In this document: positions 52,711 to 60,434 of the stretch, one piece after another
Layout of the letters: every line of letters begins with the position of its first letter
How positions within the stretch are numbered: the stretch's first letter is position 1
From: Microbacterium pygmaeum
GTDB lineage: Bacteria > Actinomycetota > Actinomycetes > Actinomycetales > Microbacteriaceae
Assembly (NCBI RefSeq): GCF_900100885.1
Contig: NZ_LT629692.1
Span: 620,001 to 684,000 of the forward strand
Length of the DNA stretch: 64,000 nt
Direction of reading: 5' to 3'
The notes under the pieces: model-generated
Databases searched by the model: none
The model's input: the letters and a program-made list of their open reading frames with translations, nothing else
Told to the model about the DNA's origin: nothing
Program-made: the position numbers and the translations under genes

Positions 52711-53520
52711 TCAGAGGATGTCCGCTTCTTCGGCCTCCAGCGGCTCTTCCGACACGAGGTCGGCAACCGACTCGAGTACCTCATCAGGTCGGAACGGGTA
52801 GCGCTCGATCTCCGCGTCGTCGCTGATGCCGGTGAGCACCAGGACGGTGTGCAGGCCGGCCTCGATGCCGGCGACGATGTCGGTGTCCATCCGGTCGCCG
52901 ATCATGCCGGTCGTCTCGGAGTGCGCGCCGATGCGGTTCAGCGCCGAGCGGAACATCATCGGGTTCGGCTTGCCGACGACGTACGGCTCCTTGCCGATCG
53001 CCTTCGTGATCAGGGCGCTGATCGCGCCGGTCGCCGGCAGCACTCCGTCCACGGACGGACCGGTCGCGTCGGGATTGGTCGCGATGAAGCGCGCCCCCGC
53101 GGCGATGAACCGGATCGCCTTCGTGATCGCCTCGAACGAGTAATTGCGGGTCTCGCCGACCACGACGTAGTCGGGGTTCGTCTCGGTCATGATGAAGCCG
53201 GCCTCGTGCAGGGCCGTGGTGAGACCCGCTTCGCCGATCACGAAGGCAGATCCGCCGGGTGCCTGGCTGCGCAGGAAGTCCGCGGTCGCCAGCGCGGAGG
53301 TCCAGATGGATGCCTCGGGGACGTCGAGTCCCGATGCGCGCAGCCGCGCGCTCAGGTCGCGAGGCGTGAAGATGGAGTTGTTCGTGAGCACCAGGAACGG
53401 CGTGCCCAGATCGCGCCACTGCTGCAGCAGTTCCGCCGCGCCGGGTACCGGCGTGTTCTCGTGGACCAGGACGCCGTCCATGTCGGTCAGCCAGCATTCG
53501 ATATCGGCTCGGGTCCGCAT
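52711..53520 (-). CDS. HAD-IIA family phosphatase (NagD-like)
   Basis: 269 residues. HAD motif I is CWLTDMDGVLVHENTPVPGA, motif II VLTNNS, motif III region VVGKPNPMMFRSALNRIG and motif IV GMIGDRMDTDIVAGIEAGLH. A C2-type cap domain lies between motifs II and III. It dephosphorylates nucleotides or sugar phosphates. TAGGCT lies six bases before the ATG (leaderless). Confidence 0.91.
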   Translation of the reverse strand: MRTRADIECWLTDMDGVLVHENTPVPGAAELLQQWRDLGTPFLVLTNNSIFTPRDLSARLRASGLDVPEASIWTSALATADFLRSQAPGGSAFVIGEAGLTTALHEAGFIMTETNPDYVVVGETRNYSFEAITKAIRFIAAGARFIATNPDATGPSVDGVLPATGAISALITKAIGKEPYVVGKPNPMMFRSALNRIGAHSETTGMIGDRMDTDIVAGIEAGLHTVLVLTGISDDAEIERYPFRPDEVLESVADLVSEEPLEAEEADIL

Positions 53521-53600
53521 GCGCTCAGCCTAACGGCCGGGTCGGGATGACTGTCATCACCGCCGAGATACCGTCGAGCCACACCCCTGGGGGATTCCGC

Positions 53601-54033
53601 GTGAAGAAATCGCTTCTGCTGCTCGGTGCCATCGGCGCCGAGGTGACGGCATCCCTCTCCCTCAAGGGAGCCCTCGACCAACCTCTGTGGTACGTGGTGG
53701 TGGTGCTCGGATACGTGGCGTCGTTCGTCCTGTTCGCCTTCACCCTGCGGGCCGGGCTGCGCGACGCTCTCGCTGCGGGCGAGTGTGACCGGATCGTGGA
53801 AGTGGTACATCCCGGTCACCGCCGGATACCTCCTCGCCTTCACCTTCCTGTCGGCGGCCCTCGCTTCCGGCATGCCCCTCGGCATCGCCTATGGGATCTG
53901 GGCGGCGGCGGGCGTGGCGATCACCGCCGTGCCGAGCCGCATCCTGTTCGAGGAGCCGCTCACACTCATCATGAGCATCGGGATCGTCCTGGTGATGGGC
54001 GGCGTCCTGCTCGTCGAGATCGGTGCCCGGTGA
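53601..54033 (+). pseudogene. Collapsed SMR multidrug-efflux gene pair
   Basis: The first part (from GTG 53601, GGGGGA upstream) gives helices 1-2 of an SMR protein: KSLLLLGAIGAEVTASLSLK and WYVVVVLGYVASFVLFAF, ending LRAG. From about 53758 the frame changes and the sequence reads CATLSLRASVTGSWKWYIPV, AGYLLAFTFLSAALASGMPL and EEPLTLIMSIGIVLVMGGVL, which is the end of helix 1 and helices 2-4 of a second SMR protein. A deletion has joined two tandem genes out of frame. The second part can still be translated from GTG 53785 as an 82-residue protein lacking helix 1. Confidence 0.75.
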
Positions 54034-54072
54034 TGTACGCGGCACCTCGATGGAGCGCTTAGGGTCGGAGAC

Positions 54073-55023
54073 GTGGCCCGACAGGCATGGAATCCCGAGC
54101 AGCTTCCCGACCTGACCGGGCGAAGCTACCTCGTGACCGGCTCCAATGCCGGTCTCGGCTTCTTCTCGAGCGAGCAGCTCGTCCGCGCGGGCGCGTCGGT
54201 GTACATGACCGGGCGCAGCCCGAACCGCCTGATGGATGCGCGGGCGGCACTTCGCCGGCGGAATCCGGATGCCGGTGAGCGTGCACACACGCTCCTGCTC
54301 GACACCAGCAATCTGGGCTCGGTGCGCGCAGCCGCGGCCACCGTCGCCGGCCGCGGCCGCCTCGACGGACTTCTGCTGAACGCCGGCATCGTGCATCCGC
54401 CGAAGGAGCGCGAGACCACGCGGGACGGGCACGAGCTGGTGTTCGCGACCAACGTCCTCGGTCACTTCGCGCTCGCCGGCGAGCTGCTGACCTCGCTGGC
54501 CGCCGCATCGGGGCGGATGGTGTGGCTCGGCAGCATGTCGACCTCGATGTGGAAGTACGACCCGGTCGACCCGCAGCTCGTCGAGGGCTACACCGGGTGG
54601 CGCGCGTACGTGCAGTCGAAGGTCGCCACCACGGCGCTGGGCCTGGAGGCAGACCGGCGCCTGCGCGCGGCGGGCGTCGACGTGCGCAGCGAGGTGGCGC
54701 ACCCCGGCTATGCGACGAGCGGTCGCACGGCGGGCATCGTGGGCGTGAACTCGCCGAGCCGCCTCTCGCGCTTCGCCGACAACCTGCAGGCGCCGATCAC
54801 GCAATCCAAGGAGCACGGCGCGTGGCCGCTCGTGCGAGCGCTCGTGGATCCGGACGCCGAAGGCGGGCAGTTCTGGGGTCCGAAGACGGTGGTGCGCGGC
54901 GAACCCCGACGGGGGAAGGCCTCCAAGATCACGCGCGACCCCGAGATCGCGGCCCGCCTGTGGCGCGTCTGCGAAGAGGCGACCGGGGTCAGCTGGCCGC
55001 TCGAGAAGGCCGCCGCGGTGTGA
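54073..55023 (+). CDS. Short-chain dehydrogenase/reductase
   Basis: 316 residues: cofactor motif YLVTGSNAGLGFFSSEQLV (TGxxxGxG), LLLNAGIVHPP, and catalytic pair in AYVQSKVATTAL (YxxxK). TAGGGT lies seven bases before GTG 54073, so the mRNA is probably leaderless. It resembles retinol-dehydrogenase-like actinobacterial SDRs with NADP. The substrate is unknown. The lipoprotein gene follows after two bases. Confidence 0.87.
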   Translation: MARQAWNPEQLPDLTGRSYLVTGSNAGLGFFSSEQLVRAGASVYMTGRSPNRLMDARAALRRRNPDAGERAHTLLLDTSNLGSVRAAAATVAGRGRLDGLLLNAGIVHPPKERETTRDGHELVFATNVLGHFALAGELLTSLAAASGRMVWLGSMSTSMWKYDPVDPQLVEGYTGWRAYVQSKVATTALGLEADRRLRAAGVDVRSEVAHPGYATSGRTAGIVGVNSPSRLSRFADNLQAPITQSKEHGAWPLVRALVDPDAEGGQFWGPKTVVRGEPRRGKASKITRDPEIAARLWRVCEEATGVSWPLEKAAAV

Positions 55024-55025
55024 GG

Positions 55026-55835
55026 ATGCGGCATCCGCTCCTGGTCGCCGCGGCGCTCACCGCATCTGCGCTTGCGCTCGCCGGCTGCGGCGTGCTGGGT
55101 AACCAGCCGTCGCCGGTCTCGACCTACGTCGGCGCGGACGGCGAGCAGGTGACCGTGGACTGGGCGGACTACCCGGGCGAGGCCGGCCAGGACTCCGAGG
55201 CGCTGCGCGCCGGACCCGATCAAGACGAGATCGTTCCACTCGCGACCGACCTGGTGAACCGCGTCCGCGTTGCGGTCGAACTCGAAGCCGACACGCGGCT
55301 GATCCCGACGCGAGACGAGTCGGAGTGGTTCGGCGAGGAGTCGTGGTTCTCCGCCTCCGGGAACGGCTACGGCGGCGAGACCATGCTCGTGACCGTGAAC
55401 TGCTGTGAGCTGCAATCGGGGTCCGCGCCTTCGACCGATCGGTGGCGCGGTCTGGTCGATGCGGTCAGCGCCGTCACCGAGGAGTACGGTCTCGGCCCGG
55501 TCGTGCTCCAGCACGAGGCGCCCGAGCTGCTGGCCGACGACCGGTGGCGGGACGAGTACGCGCGCGACTACTGCAACGGGGCGGGCGGTCGTTGCTGGCT
55601 GTGGTCGGGAACCGCCTACGCGAACGGCCAGTGGCTGTCGTTCTCGATCCAGGACGCGCGGCTCGACACGACGGGCGCCGCCATGGAGGACGCCGAGGAG
55701 TTCGACTGGCCGGTGGCCTCGGTCTCGGTGTCGTTCGGGGCGACGACGATCGCGTCGGGTCGGCGCGACGACTTCGAGCGCACCTTGGCGCCGTTCGAGG
55801 GGCTGGACAAGCCGGACGCGACGACGTCGGACTGA
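55026..55835 (+). CDS. Putative lipoprotein
   Basis: 269 residues. A lipoprotein signal peptide with lipobox LALAGC ends at Cys21. The mature part has two Cys pairs (VNCCELQSG, DYCNGAGGRCWLW), which may form disulfides outside the membrane, and no known enzymatic motif. It starts two bases after the SDR stop, so the pair is coupled. Confidence 0.78.
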   Translation: MRHPLLVAAALTASALALAGCGVLGNQPSPVSTYVGADGEQVTVDWADYPGEAGQDSEALRAGPDQDEIVPLATDLVNRVRVAVELEADTRLIPTRDESEWFGEESWFSASGNGYGGETMLVTVNCCELQSGSAPSTDRWRGLVDAVSAVTEEYGLGPVVLQHEAPELLADDRWRDEYARDYCNGAGGRCWLWSGTAYANGQWLSFSIQDARLDTTGAAMEDAEEFDWPVASVSVSFGATTIASGRRDDFERTLAPFEGLDKPDATTSD

Positions 55836-55849
55836 CGCGCCGCCTCGGG

Positions 55850-56485
55850 TCAGGCGGTCAGCCAGACCGCGTCGATCGCAGCGCCAGGCAGCGGGACGTC
55901 GATGCCGTCGATGCTCAGGGTCGAGGCATCCGCCACCAGCACATGCGCACCCACCCGCACTCCCGCCGCCTCGACTGCGCGCAGCACCTCGGCATCGCGG
56001 TCGCTGACCCGGAGCACTCTCCCGGCGTGGCCGGGTTCGGCCTCGGCGAGCAGCACGAACGGCTCACGGTGGACGTGGCCGGCGGCATCCGGAATCGCAT
56101 CGCCGTGCGGGTCGAAAAGCGGCCGGCCGAGCCGGACGTCGATGCCCTCCAGCAGTCGGTCGCTCAGGGCGTGCTCGAGGACCTCGGCCTCGTCGTGCAC
56201 CTCGTCCCACGAGTAGTCGAACTCGCTCACCAGCCACGTCTCGATGAGCCGGTGCCGTCGGATGATCGCCGCTGCGCGCTGCTCGCCGTCGGCGGTGAGG
56301 GCGATGGGGCCGTACGGCCGATGGGTCACCAGACCCTGGGCAGCGAGCTTCTGCACCATCTCGGTGACGCTCGAGGGGGCCAGGCCGAGCTCTGCGGCCA
56401 GCTGCGACGGCGTGATGCGATCGTCCTGCCACTCGGTGTGGTGGTAGATCGTCTTGAGGTAGTCGTCGACGGCGGGGGAGGCCAC
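55850..56485 (-). CDS. mntR: DtxR/MntR family metal-dependent repressor
   Basis: 211 residues: an N-terminal winged helix (YLKTIYHHTEWQDDRITPSQLAAELGLAPS), a metal-binding dimerisation domain (EDHxxE-like EVLEHALSDRL with His/Asp/Glu ligands in HDEAEVLEHAL) and a C-terminal SH3-like domain. GTG 56485 lies six bases after TACCCT (leaderless). Placement beside mntH and the paired palindromes there support Mn(II) over Fe(II) sensing, which is inference. Confidence 0.86.
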   Translation of the reverse strand: MASPAVDDYLKTIYHHTEWQDDRITPSQLAAELGLAPSSVTEMVQKLAAQGLVTHRPYGPIALTADGEQRAAAIIRRHRLIETWLVSEFDYSWDEVHDEAEVLEHALSDRLLEGIDVRLGRPLFDPHGDAIPDAAGHVHREPFVLLAEAEPGHAGRVLRVSDRDAEVLRAVEAAGVRVGAHVLVADASTLSIDGIDVPLPGAAIDAVWLTA

Positions 56486-56540
56486 GGATCCAGGGTACCC
56501 GGGCAGGCTTCGGGCTTTCGGGTGCCGGCACTCGTCGCCA

Positions 56541-56642
56541 GGGTGGCAGTTCGTGTGGGGTGGGTGGGTTTGAGGCTGCGGGAGCTGCCACCTGTTGATG
56601 GGGGTGCAGGCCGCGGGTGGCAGTTCGTGTGGGGTGGGTGGG
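56541..56642. repeat. 28-bp direct repeat, two copies, 74 bp apart
   Basis: Copies at 56541-56568 and 56615-56642 are identical and contain GTGTGGGGTGGGTGGG. The spacer has an inverted GCTGCCACC. The repeats lie between mntH and mntR; on the mRNA strand they are C-rich. The plus strand has clustered G runs that could fold into a quadruplex. Confidence 0.8.
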
Positions 56643-56644
56643 AT

Positions 56645-58057
56645 TCAGGCCCCAGACAGCACCAGATAGAGGAGCACCGCGTTGAGCGCGATGAGGAAGA
56701 CGGATGCCGCGATGCCGGCGACCGTCGTAGCGAGATGATTCCGGAAGCGGCCGAGCATCTCGCCGCGCGCCGTCAGGACAACCAGCGGGATCAGCGCGAA
56801 CGGGATGCCGAAGGACAGCACGACCTGACTGAGGACGAGGGCGAGGGTCGGGTCGACGCCGAGTCCGAGGATCACCAGCGCCGGGATGAGCGTGACGAGC
56901 CGCCGTGCGATCAGCGGGATCTGCACATGCAGCAGGCCCTTCATGATCTCGGCGCCGGCGTACGCGCCGACGCTCGTCGAGGCCAGGCCGCTCGCGAGCA
57001 GGCCGACGGCGAAAAGGGTCGCCACAAGCGGGCCGATCCCGTCGCGGAGCGCGGCGTACGCGCCCTCGAGCGTGTCGGTTCCTGGGACGCCGGAGAGATT
57101 CGCCGCGGCCAGCAGCAGGATGCAGAGGTTGACGGTGCCGGCGATGAGCATCGCGATGCTGACGTCCCACTTCGTCGCGCGAAGCAGTCGGGGGGTGGAG
57201 ATGCCGCGGCGACGCTCGAGGTCGTCGTTGGCCGCATGCCCGATCGGGCTGGCGGCGTGGCCGACCTCGTGTACACCGTCCCACTTGACCCAATCGGCCC
57301 CTTCTCGGTCGCCGGAAGGGGCCGATCGGGTCAAGTGGGGGGTATCAGGGGCCGGGACGATCTCGACCGGCGCGAAGCGGTCGCGGGCGAGCGAGCTGTG
57401 CGCGTAGATCGCGTGCGGCATGATCGTCGCGCCGAGGATGGATGCCGCGAGCAGCACGGATCCGGTCCCCTCGAAGCGCGGCACGAGGCCGCCGAGCGCG
57501 CCCGCCGGATCGGGAGGGCCGATGATCACCCCGAAGGTGAAGCCGATCGCGATGATCGCCAGCATGCCGATGACGACGAACTCGAAGGTGCGGGGTCCGC
57601 GGCGGGATTGCACCATCAGCAGCACGAGCGACACGGTGCCGGTGATCACGCCGCCCCACAGCAGCGGAATGCCGAACAGCAGGTTGAGGGCGACGGCGCC
57701 GCCGATGACCTCCGCGATGTCGGTCGCCATCGCGACCAGTTCGGCCTGCAGCCAGTAGGCGCGTCGTGCCCACCGATTGCGGATGCGGCGGCCCAGTGTC
57801 TCGGGCAGGCTGCGTCCGGTGACGATGCCGAGCTTCGCCGACAGGTACTGGATGAGCCAGGCCATCGCGTTGCCGAGCACGACGACCCAGACCAGGAGGT
57901 AGCCGAACTGGGCTCCTGCGGTCATGTTGCTCGCGACGTTGCCCGGGTCGAGATAGGCGACGCCGGCCACGAGCGCCGGACCGATCAGCCACGCGGCGCG
58001 GGTGGCGGGCGCGACGGCGCGACTCGGGGTTGCGATGTCGGCGTCCGTTTTCGGCAT
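56645..58057 (-). CDS. mntH: NRAMP-type manganese transporter with an in-frame repeat insertion
   Basis: 470 residues. Helix 1 has the metal-binding DPGN motif in YLDPGNVASNM, helix 6 has MPHAIYAHS. Helices 1-11 are otherwise complete. Between helices 6 and 7 a 50-residue loop (PAPDTPHLTRSAPSGDREGA and onwards) replaces the usual short loop, and is encoded largely by the palindromic repeat at 57281-57338. The frame is kept. The ATG at 58057 is six bases after TAAGGT and overlaps an operator. It imports Mn(II) with protons. Confidence 0.9.
   Translation of the reverse strand: MPKTDADIATPSRAVAPATRAAWLIGPALVAGVAYLDPGNVASNMTAGAQFGYLLVWVVVLGNAMAWLIQYLSAKLGIVTGRSLPETLGRRIRNRWARRAYWLQAELVAMATDIAEVIGGAVALNLLFGIPLLWGGVITGTVSLVLLMVQSRRGPRTFEFVVIGMLAIIAIGFTFGVIIGPPDPAGALGGLVPRFEGTGSVLLAASILGATIMPHAIYAHSSLARDRFAPVEIVPAPDTPHLTRSAPSGDREGADWVKWDGVHEVGHAASPIGHAANDDLERRRGISTPRLLRATKWDVSIAMLIAGTVNLCILLLAAANLSGVPGTDTLEGAYAALRDGIGPLVATLFAVGLLASGLASTSVGAYAGAEIMKGLLHVQIPLIARRLVTLIPALVILGLGVDPTLALVLSQVVLSFGIPFALIPLVVLTARGEMLGRFRNHLATTVAGIAASVFLIALNAVLLYLVLSGA
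57281..57338. repeat. Palindromic repeat element inside mntH
   Basis: Arms of 24 bases (57281-57304 and 57315-57338) pair with one mismatch around a 10-base loop. The central part of each arm equals the intergenic copy at 2345-2394 (TTGACC.ATCGGCCCC). Read with the gene it encodes LTRSAPSGDREGADWVKW; the intergenic copy would encode LTRSAPSRLGEGADRVK. The insert length keeps the reading frame. Confidence 0.85.
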
Positions 58058-58092
58058 ACCGAAACCTTACGACATTTTTCGGTGTGCCGAAA
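58049..58092. promoter_or_regulatory. Two MntR-box palindromes over the mntH promoter
   Basis: TTTCGG-CATA-CCGAAA at 58049-58064 covers the start codon and the space to the -10 (TAAGGT, 58064-58069). TTTCGG-TGTG-CCGAAA at 58077-58092 lies near the -35. A further half, TTTTCGGCATCC, is at about 58111-58122. Shared TTTCGG arms point to one regulator, most likely the DtxR-type protein encoded downstream. Confidence 0.8.
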
Positions 58093-58239
58093 TATCTGCC
58101 GCGCGCCACTTTTCGGCATCCGCGCCATCAATCTGTAGCGCGGATACCGCAAAGTGGCGCGGACGTCAGATCGCGGGCGCGCAGGGTGGCCAGATGGCGC
58201 GGCACGCTTCGAGCGCGGGCGCGCGGGTAGCCTGAGCCG

Positions 58240-58887
58240 GTGACCGCCGACACTCCTGAGCCGCCGCTCCCGGCGGAACCCCACCTCCCGGTCGGCGTCG
58301 GCCCGTGGCCGGGAGGACCGGATGCCTGGCCCGACGACCCCCGCTACGACCGCGAGCTGCTGGAGCACGGCGACACGCGCAACGTCGTCGACCGATACCG
58401 CTACTGGAGCATGGATGCGGTCGTCGCCGATCTCGATGAGCGGAGGCATCCGTTCCACGTGGCGATCGAGAACTGGCAGCACGACATGAACATCGGCTCG
58501 ATCGTGCGCAGCGCCAACGCGTTCCTCGCCGCCGAGGTGCACATCGTCGGACGCCGTCGCTGGAATCGCCGCGGCGCCATGGTCACCGACCGGTACCAGC
58601 ACGTTCGTCACCATGAGGACGTCGCGGCGTTCGCCGGATGGGCGGATGCCGCGGGCCTGCCGATCCTCGCGATCGACAACCTCCCCGGGGCGATGCCGGT
58701 CGACAGCGCCGACCTGCCCGAACGCTGCGTGCTGCTGTTCGGTCAGGAGGGTCCGGGGCTCTCCGAGGAGGCGCTGGCCGCGGCATCCGCCTCGATCGAG
58801 ATCAGGCAGTTCGGCTCCACCCGCTCGATCAACGCCTCGGCCGCAGCCGCCGTCGTGATGTACGAGTGGTGCCGCCGCTGGGCCTGA
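58240..58887 (+). CDS. TrmH/SpoU family RNA methyltransferase
   Basis: 215 residues with all three SPOUT motifs: motif 1 HDMNIGSIVRSANAF, motif 2 LLFGQEGPGLSEEAL and motif 3 GSTRSINASAAAAVVMYEW. It methylates a 2'-OH in tRNA or rRNA with SAM, acting as a knotted dimer; the target base is not predictable. GTG 58240 lies six bases after TAGCCT (leaderless). Confidence 0.91.
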   Translation: MTADTPEPPLPAEPHLPVGVGPWPGGPDAWPDDPRYDRELLEHGDTRNVVDRYRYWSMDAVVADLDERRHPFHVAIENWQHDMNIGSIVRSANAFLAAEVHIVGRRRWNRRGAMVTDRYQHVRHHEDVAAFAGWADAAGLPILAIDNLPGAMPVDSADLPERCVLLFGQEGPGLSEEALAAASASIEIRQFGSTRSINASAAAAVVMYEWCRRWA

Positions 58888-58911
58888 CCCCGCCGCCCAC
58901 GCAGCGCCCGG

Positions 58912-58975
58912 CCGTTTACGGACGATTCGCGTCGTCTCGCCTCGGCGCATCACGGCGTGTCTCGTCCGTAAACGG
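58912..58975. repeat. Inverted repeat between convergent genes
   Basis: CCGTTTACGGACGA (58912-58925) and TCGTCCGTAAACGG (58962-58975) are perfect inverted copies separated by 36 bases. It may terminate both the RNA methyltransferase and the MATE gene, or be a REP-like element. A run of GGGGGCC repeats follows at 58982-59015. Confidence 0.65.
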
Positions 58976-59024
58976 ATCGACGGCCGGGGGCCGGGGGGCC
59001 GGGGGCCGGCGGGGACCCCGGAGA

Positions 59025-60350
59025 TCAGACGCCGGCCGTCATCCACGCGGCGCCGCGCACACGCCAGCCGAGGGTCGCCAGGCGCGCCAGCATGTAGACC
59101 CCGAAGAATGCGACCGCCAGCCACGCGAGCCCGGCCGCGCCACCGCCGCTGAGCCATGCGACCAGCAGGAGCGCCGGCACGAACGGCACGAGGTTCGCCA
59201 AGCCCGCGAGGGCGAGGTATCTCGCGTCCCCGGCACCGATCAGCACGCCGTCGAGCACGAAGACGATCCCGCAGAGGGGCTGCGCGACCGCCAGCACGAT
59301 CAGCGCGGGCTGGATCAGGGCGGCCAGCTCCGCCGATCCGGTGAACACCAGCCCGATGACGCCGGACAGCGCGCCGATGACAGCGCCGACGATCACGCCG
59401 AACCACGTGCCCCAGGCGACGGTGCGTCCGAGGACGTGCCGCACCATCGGCACGTCGCCGGCGCCGAGCCCCTTCCCGATCAGCGCCTGCGCGGCGATCG
59501 CGAGCGCGTCCAGGGCGAACGCCGCCGTCGAGAAGATGGTGAACGCGACCTGCCAGCCGGCGAGCTCGGCGGTCCCCAGCGTCGTGGCGACCCCGACGGT
59601 GGCCAGCAGCGCGATCCGCAGCGACAGGGTGCGCAGGAACAGCCAGCCTCCGGCGCGCGCCGAGCCGCTGACACCTTCACGCTGCGGGCGGATGGATGCC
59701 TCGTGCCGCCGCGCGAGCCGCCCGACCACCACGACGTACGCGCCGACCATGCCCCACTGCGCCACGACCGTCCCGAACGCCGAGCCGGCGATGCCCCAGC
59801 CCAGGCCGTAGATGAACATCCAGTTCAGCAGCGCGTTCGCGCCGAAGCCGAGGCCGGCGATCCACAGCGGCGTCACCGTGTCCTGCATCCCTCGAAGCAG
59901 TCCGGTCGCCGCGAAGACGATCAGCATCGCCGGCAACCCCCACATCGAGATGCCGAGGTAGGTCTCGGCATCGCGCGCGACGTCGGGCGAGGCGCCGAAC
60001 AGGCCGACCAGGAACGGCGTCAGCAGCGAGCCGGCGACTGCGAGGACCGCGCCCATCCCGAGCGCGAGCCAGATCCCGTCGATGCCGACCGATACCGCCT
60101 TGGTCGGATCGCCCGCGCCGAACCGCCGCGCGACCGCGGGCGTCGTGGCGTACGCCAGGAACACCATCAGCCCGACGATCGTCTGCAGCACGGCCGATGC
60201 GATGCCGAGTCCGGCGAGGGGCTCGACGCCGAGGTGCCCCACGAGGGCCGAGTCGACGATGAGGAACATCGGCTCCGCGATGAGAGCGCCCAGCGCCGGC
60301 ACGGCGAGCCGCAGGATGTCGCGGTTCAGCTGTTTGGAGGAGCTCGCCAT
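59025..60350 (-). CDS. MATE family efflux transporter (DinF-like)
   Basis: 441 residues, 12 helices in two halves: ILRLAVPALGALIAEPMFLIVD, GLGFGANALLNWMFIYGLGWG, LDALAIAAQALIGKGLGAGD and FVLDGVLIGAGDARYLALAG. The D in helix 1 (FLIVDSALVG) is typical of the DinF branch. Exports cationic drugs or oxidised compounds against H+ or Na+. TAGGGT lies six bases before the ATG (leaderless). Confidence 0.9.
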   Translation of the reverse strand: MASSSKQLNRDILRLAVPALGALIAEPMFLIVDSALVGHLGVEPLAGLGIASAVLQTIVGLMVFLAYATTPAVARRFGAGDPTKAVSVGIDGIWLALGMGAVLAVAGSLLTPFLVGLFGASPDVARDAETYLGISMWGLPAMLIVFAATGLLRGMQDTVTPLWIAGLGFGANALLNWMFIYGLGWGIAGSAFGTVVAQWGMVGAYVVVVGRLARRHEASIRPQREGVSGSARAGGWLFLRTLSLRIALLATVGVATTLGTAELAGWQVAFTIFSTAAFALDALAIAAQALIGKGLGAGDVPMVRHVLGRTVAWGTWFGVIVGAVIGALSGVIGLVFTGSAELAALIQPALIVLAVAQPLCGIVFVLDGVLIGAGDARYLALAGLANLVPFVPALLLVAWLSGGGAAGLAWLAVAFFGVYMLARLATLGWRVRGAAWMTAGV

Positions 60351-60434
60351 CCTCCGACCCTACGAGTCTGAACACAACGTGAGGACTTCCTCAGGTGATG
60401 CGTTCGCACATGTGCCCGCGCTTATCCTGTTCCA

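Noticed and set aside
53547..53600. Upstream ATG for the first SMR fragment
   Set aside because: The GTG at 53601 with GGGGGA before it matches the family start KKSLLLLGAI; the extra residues look unlike a signal or helix.
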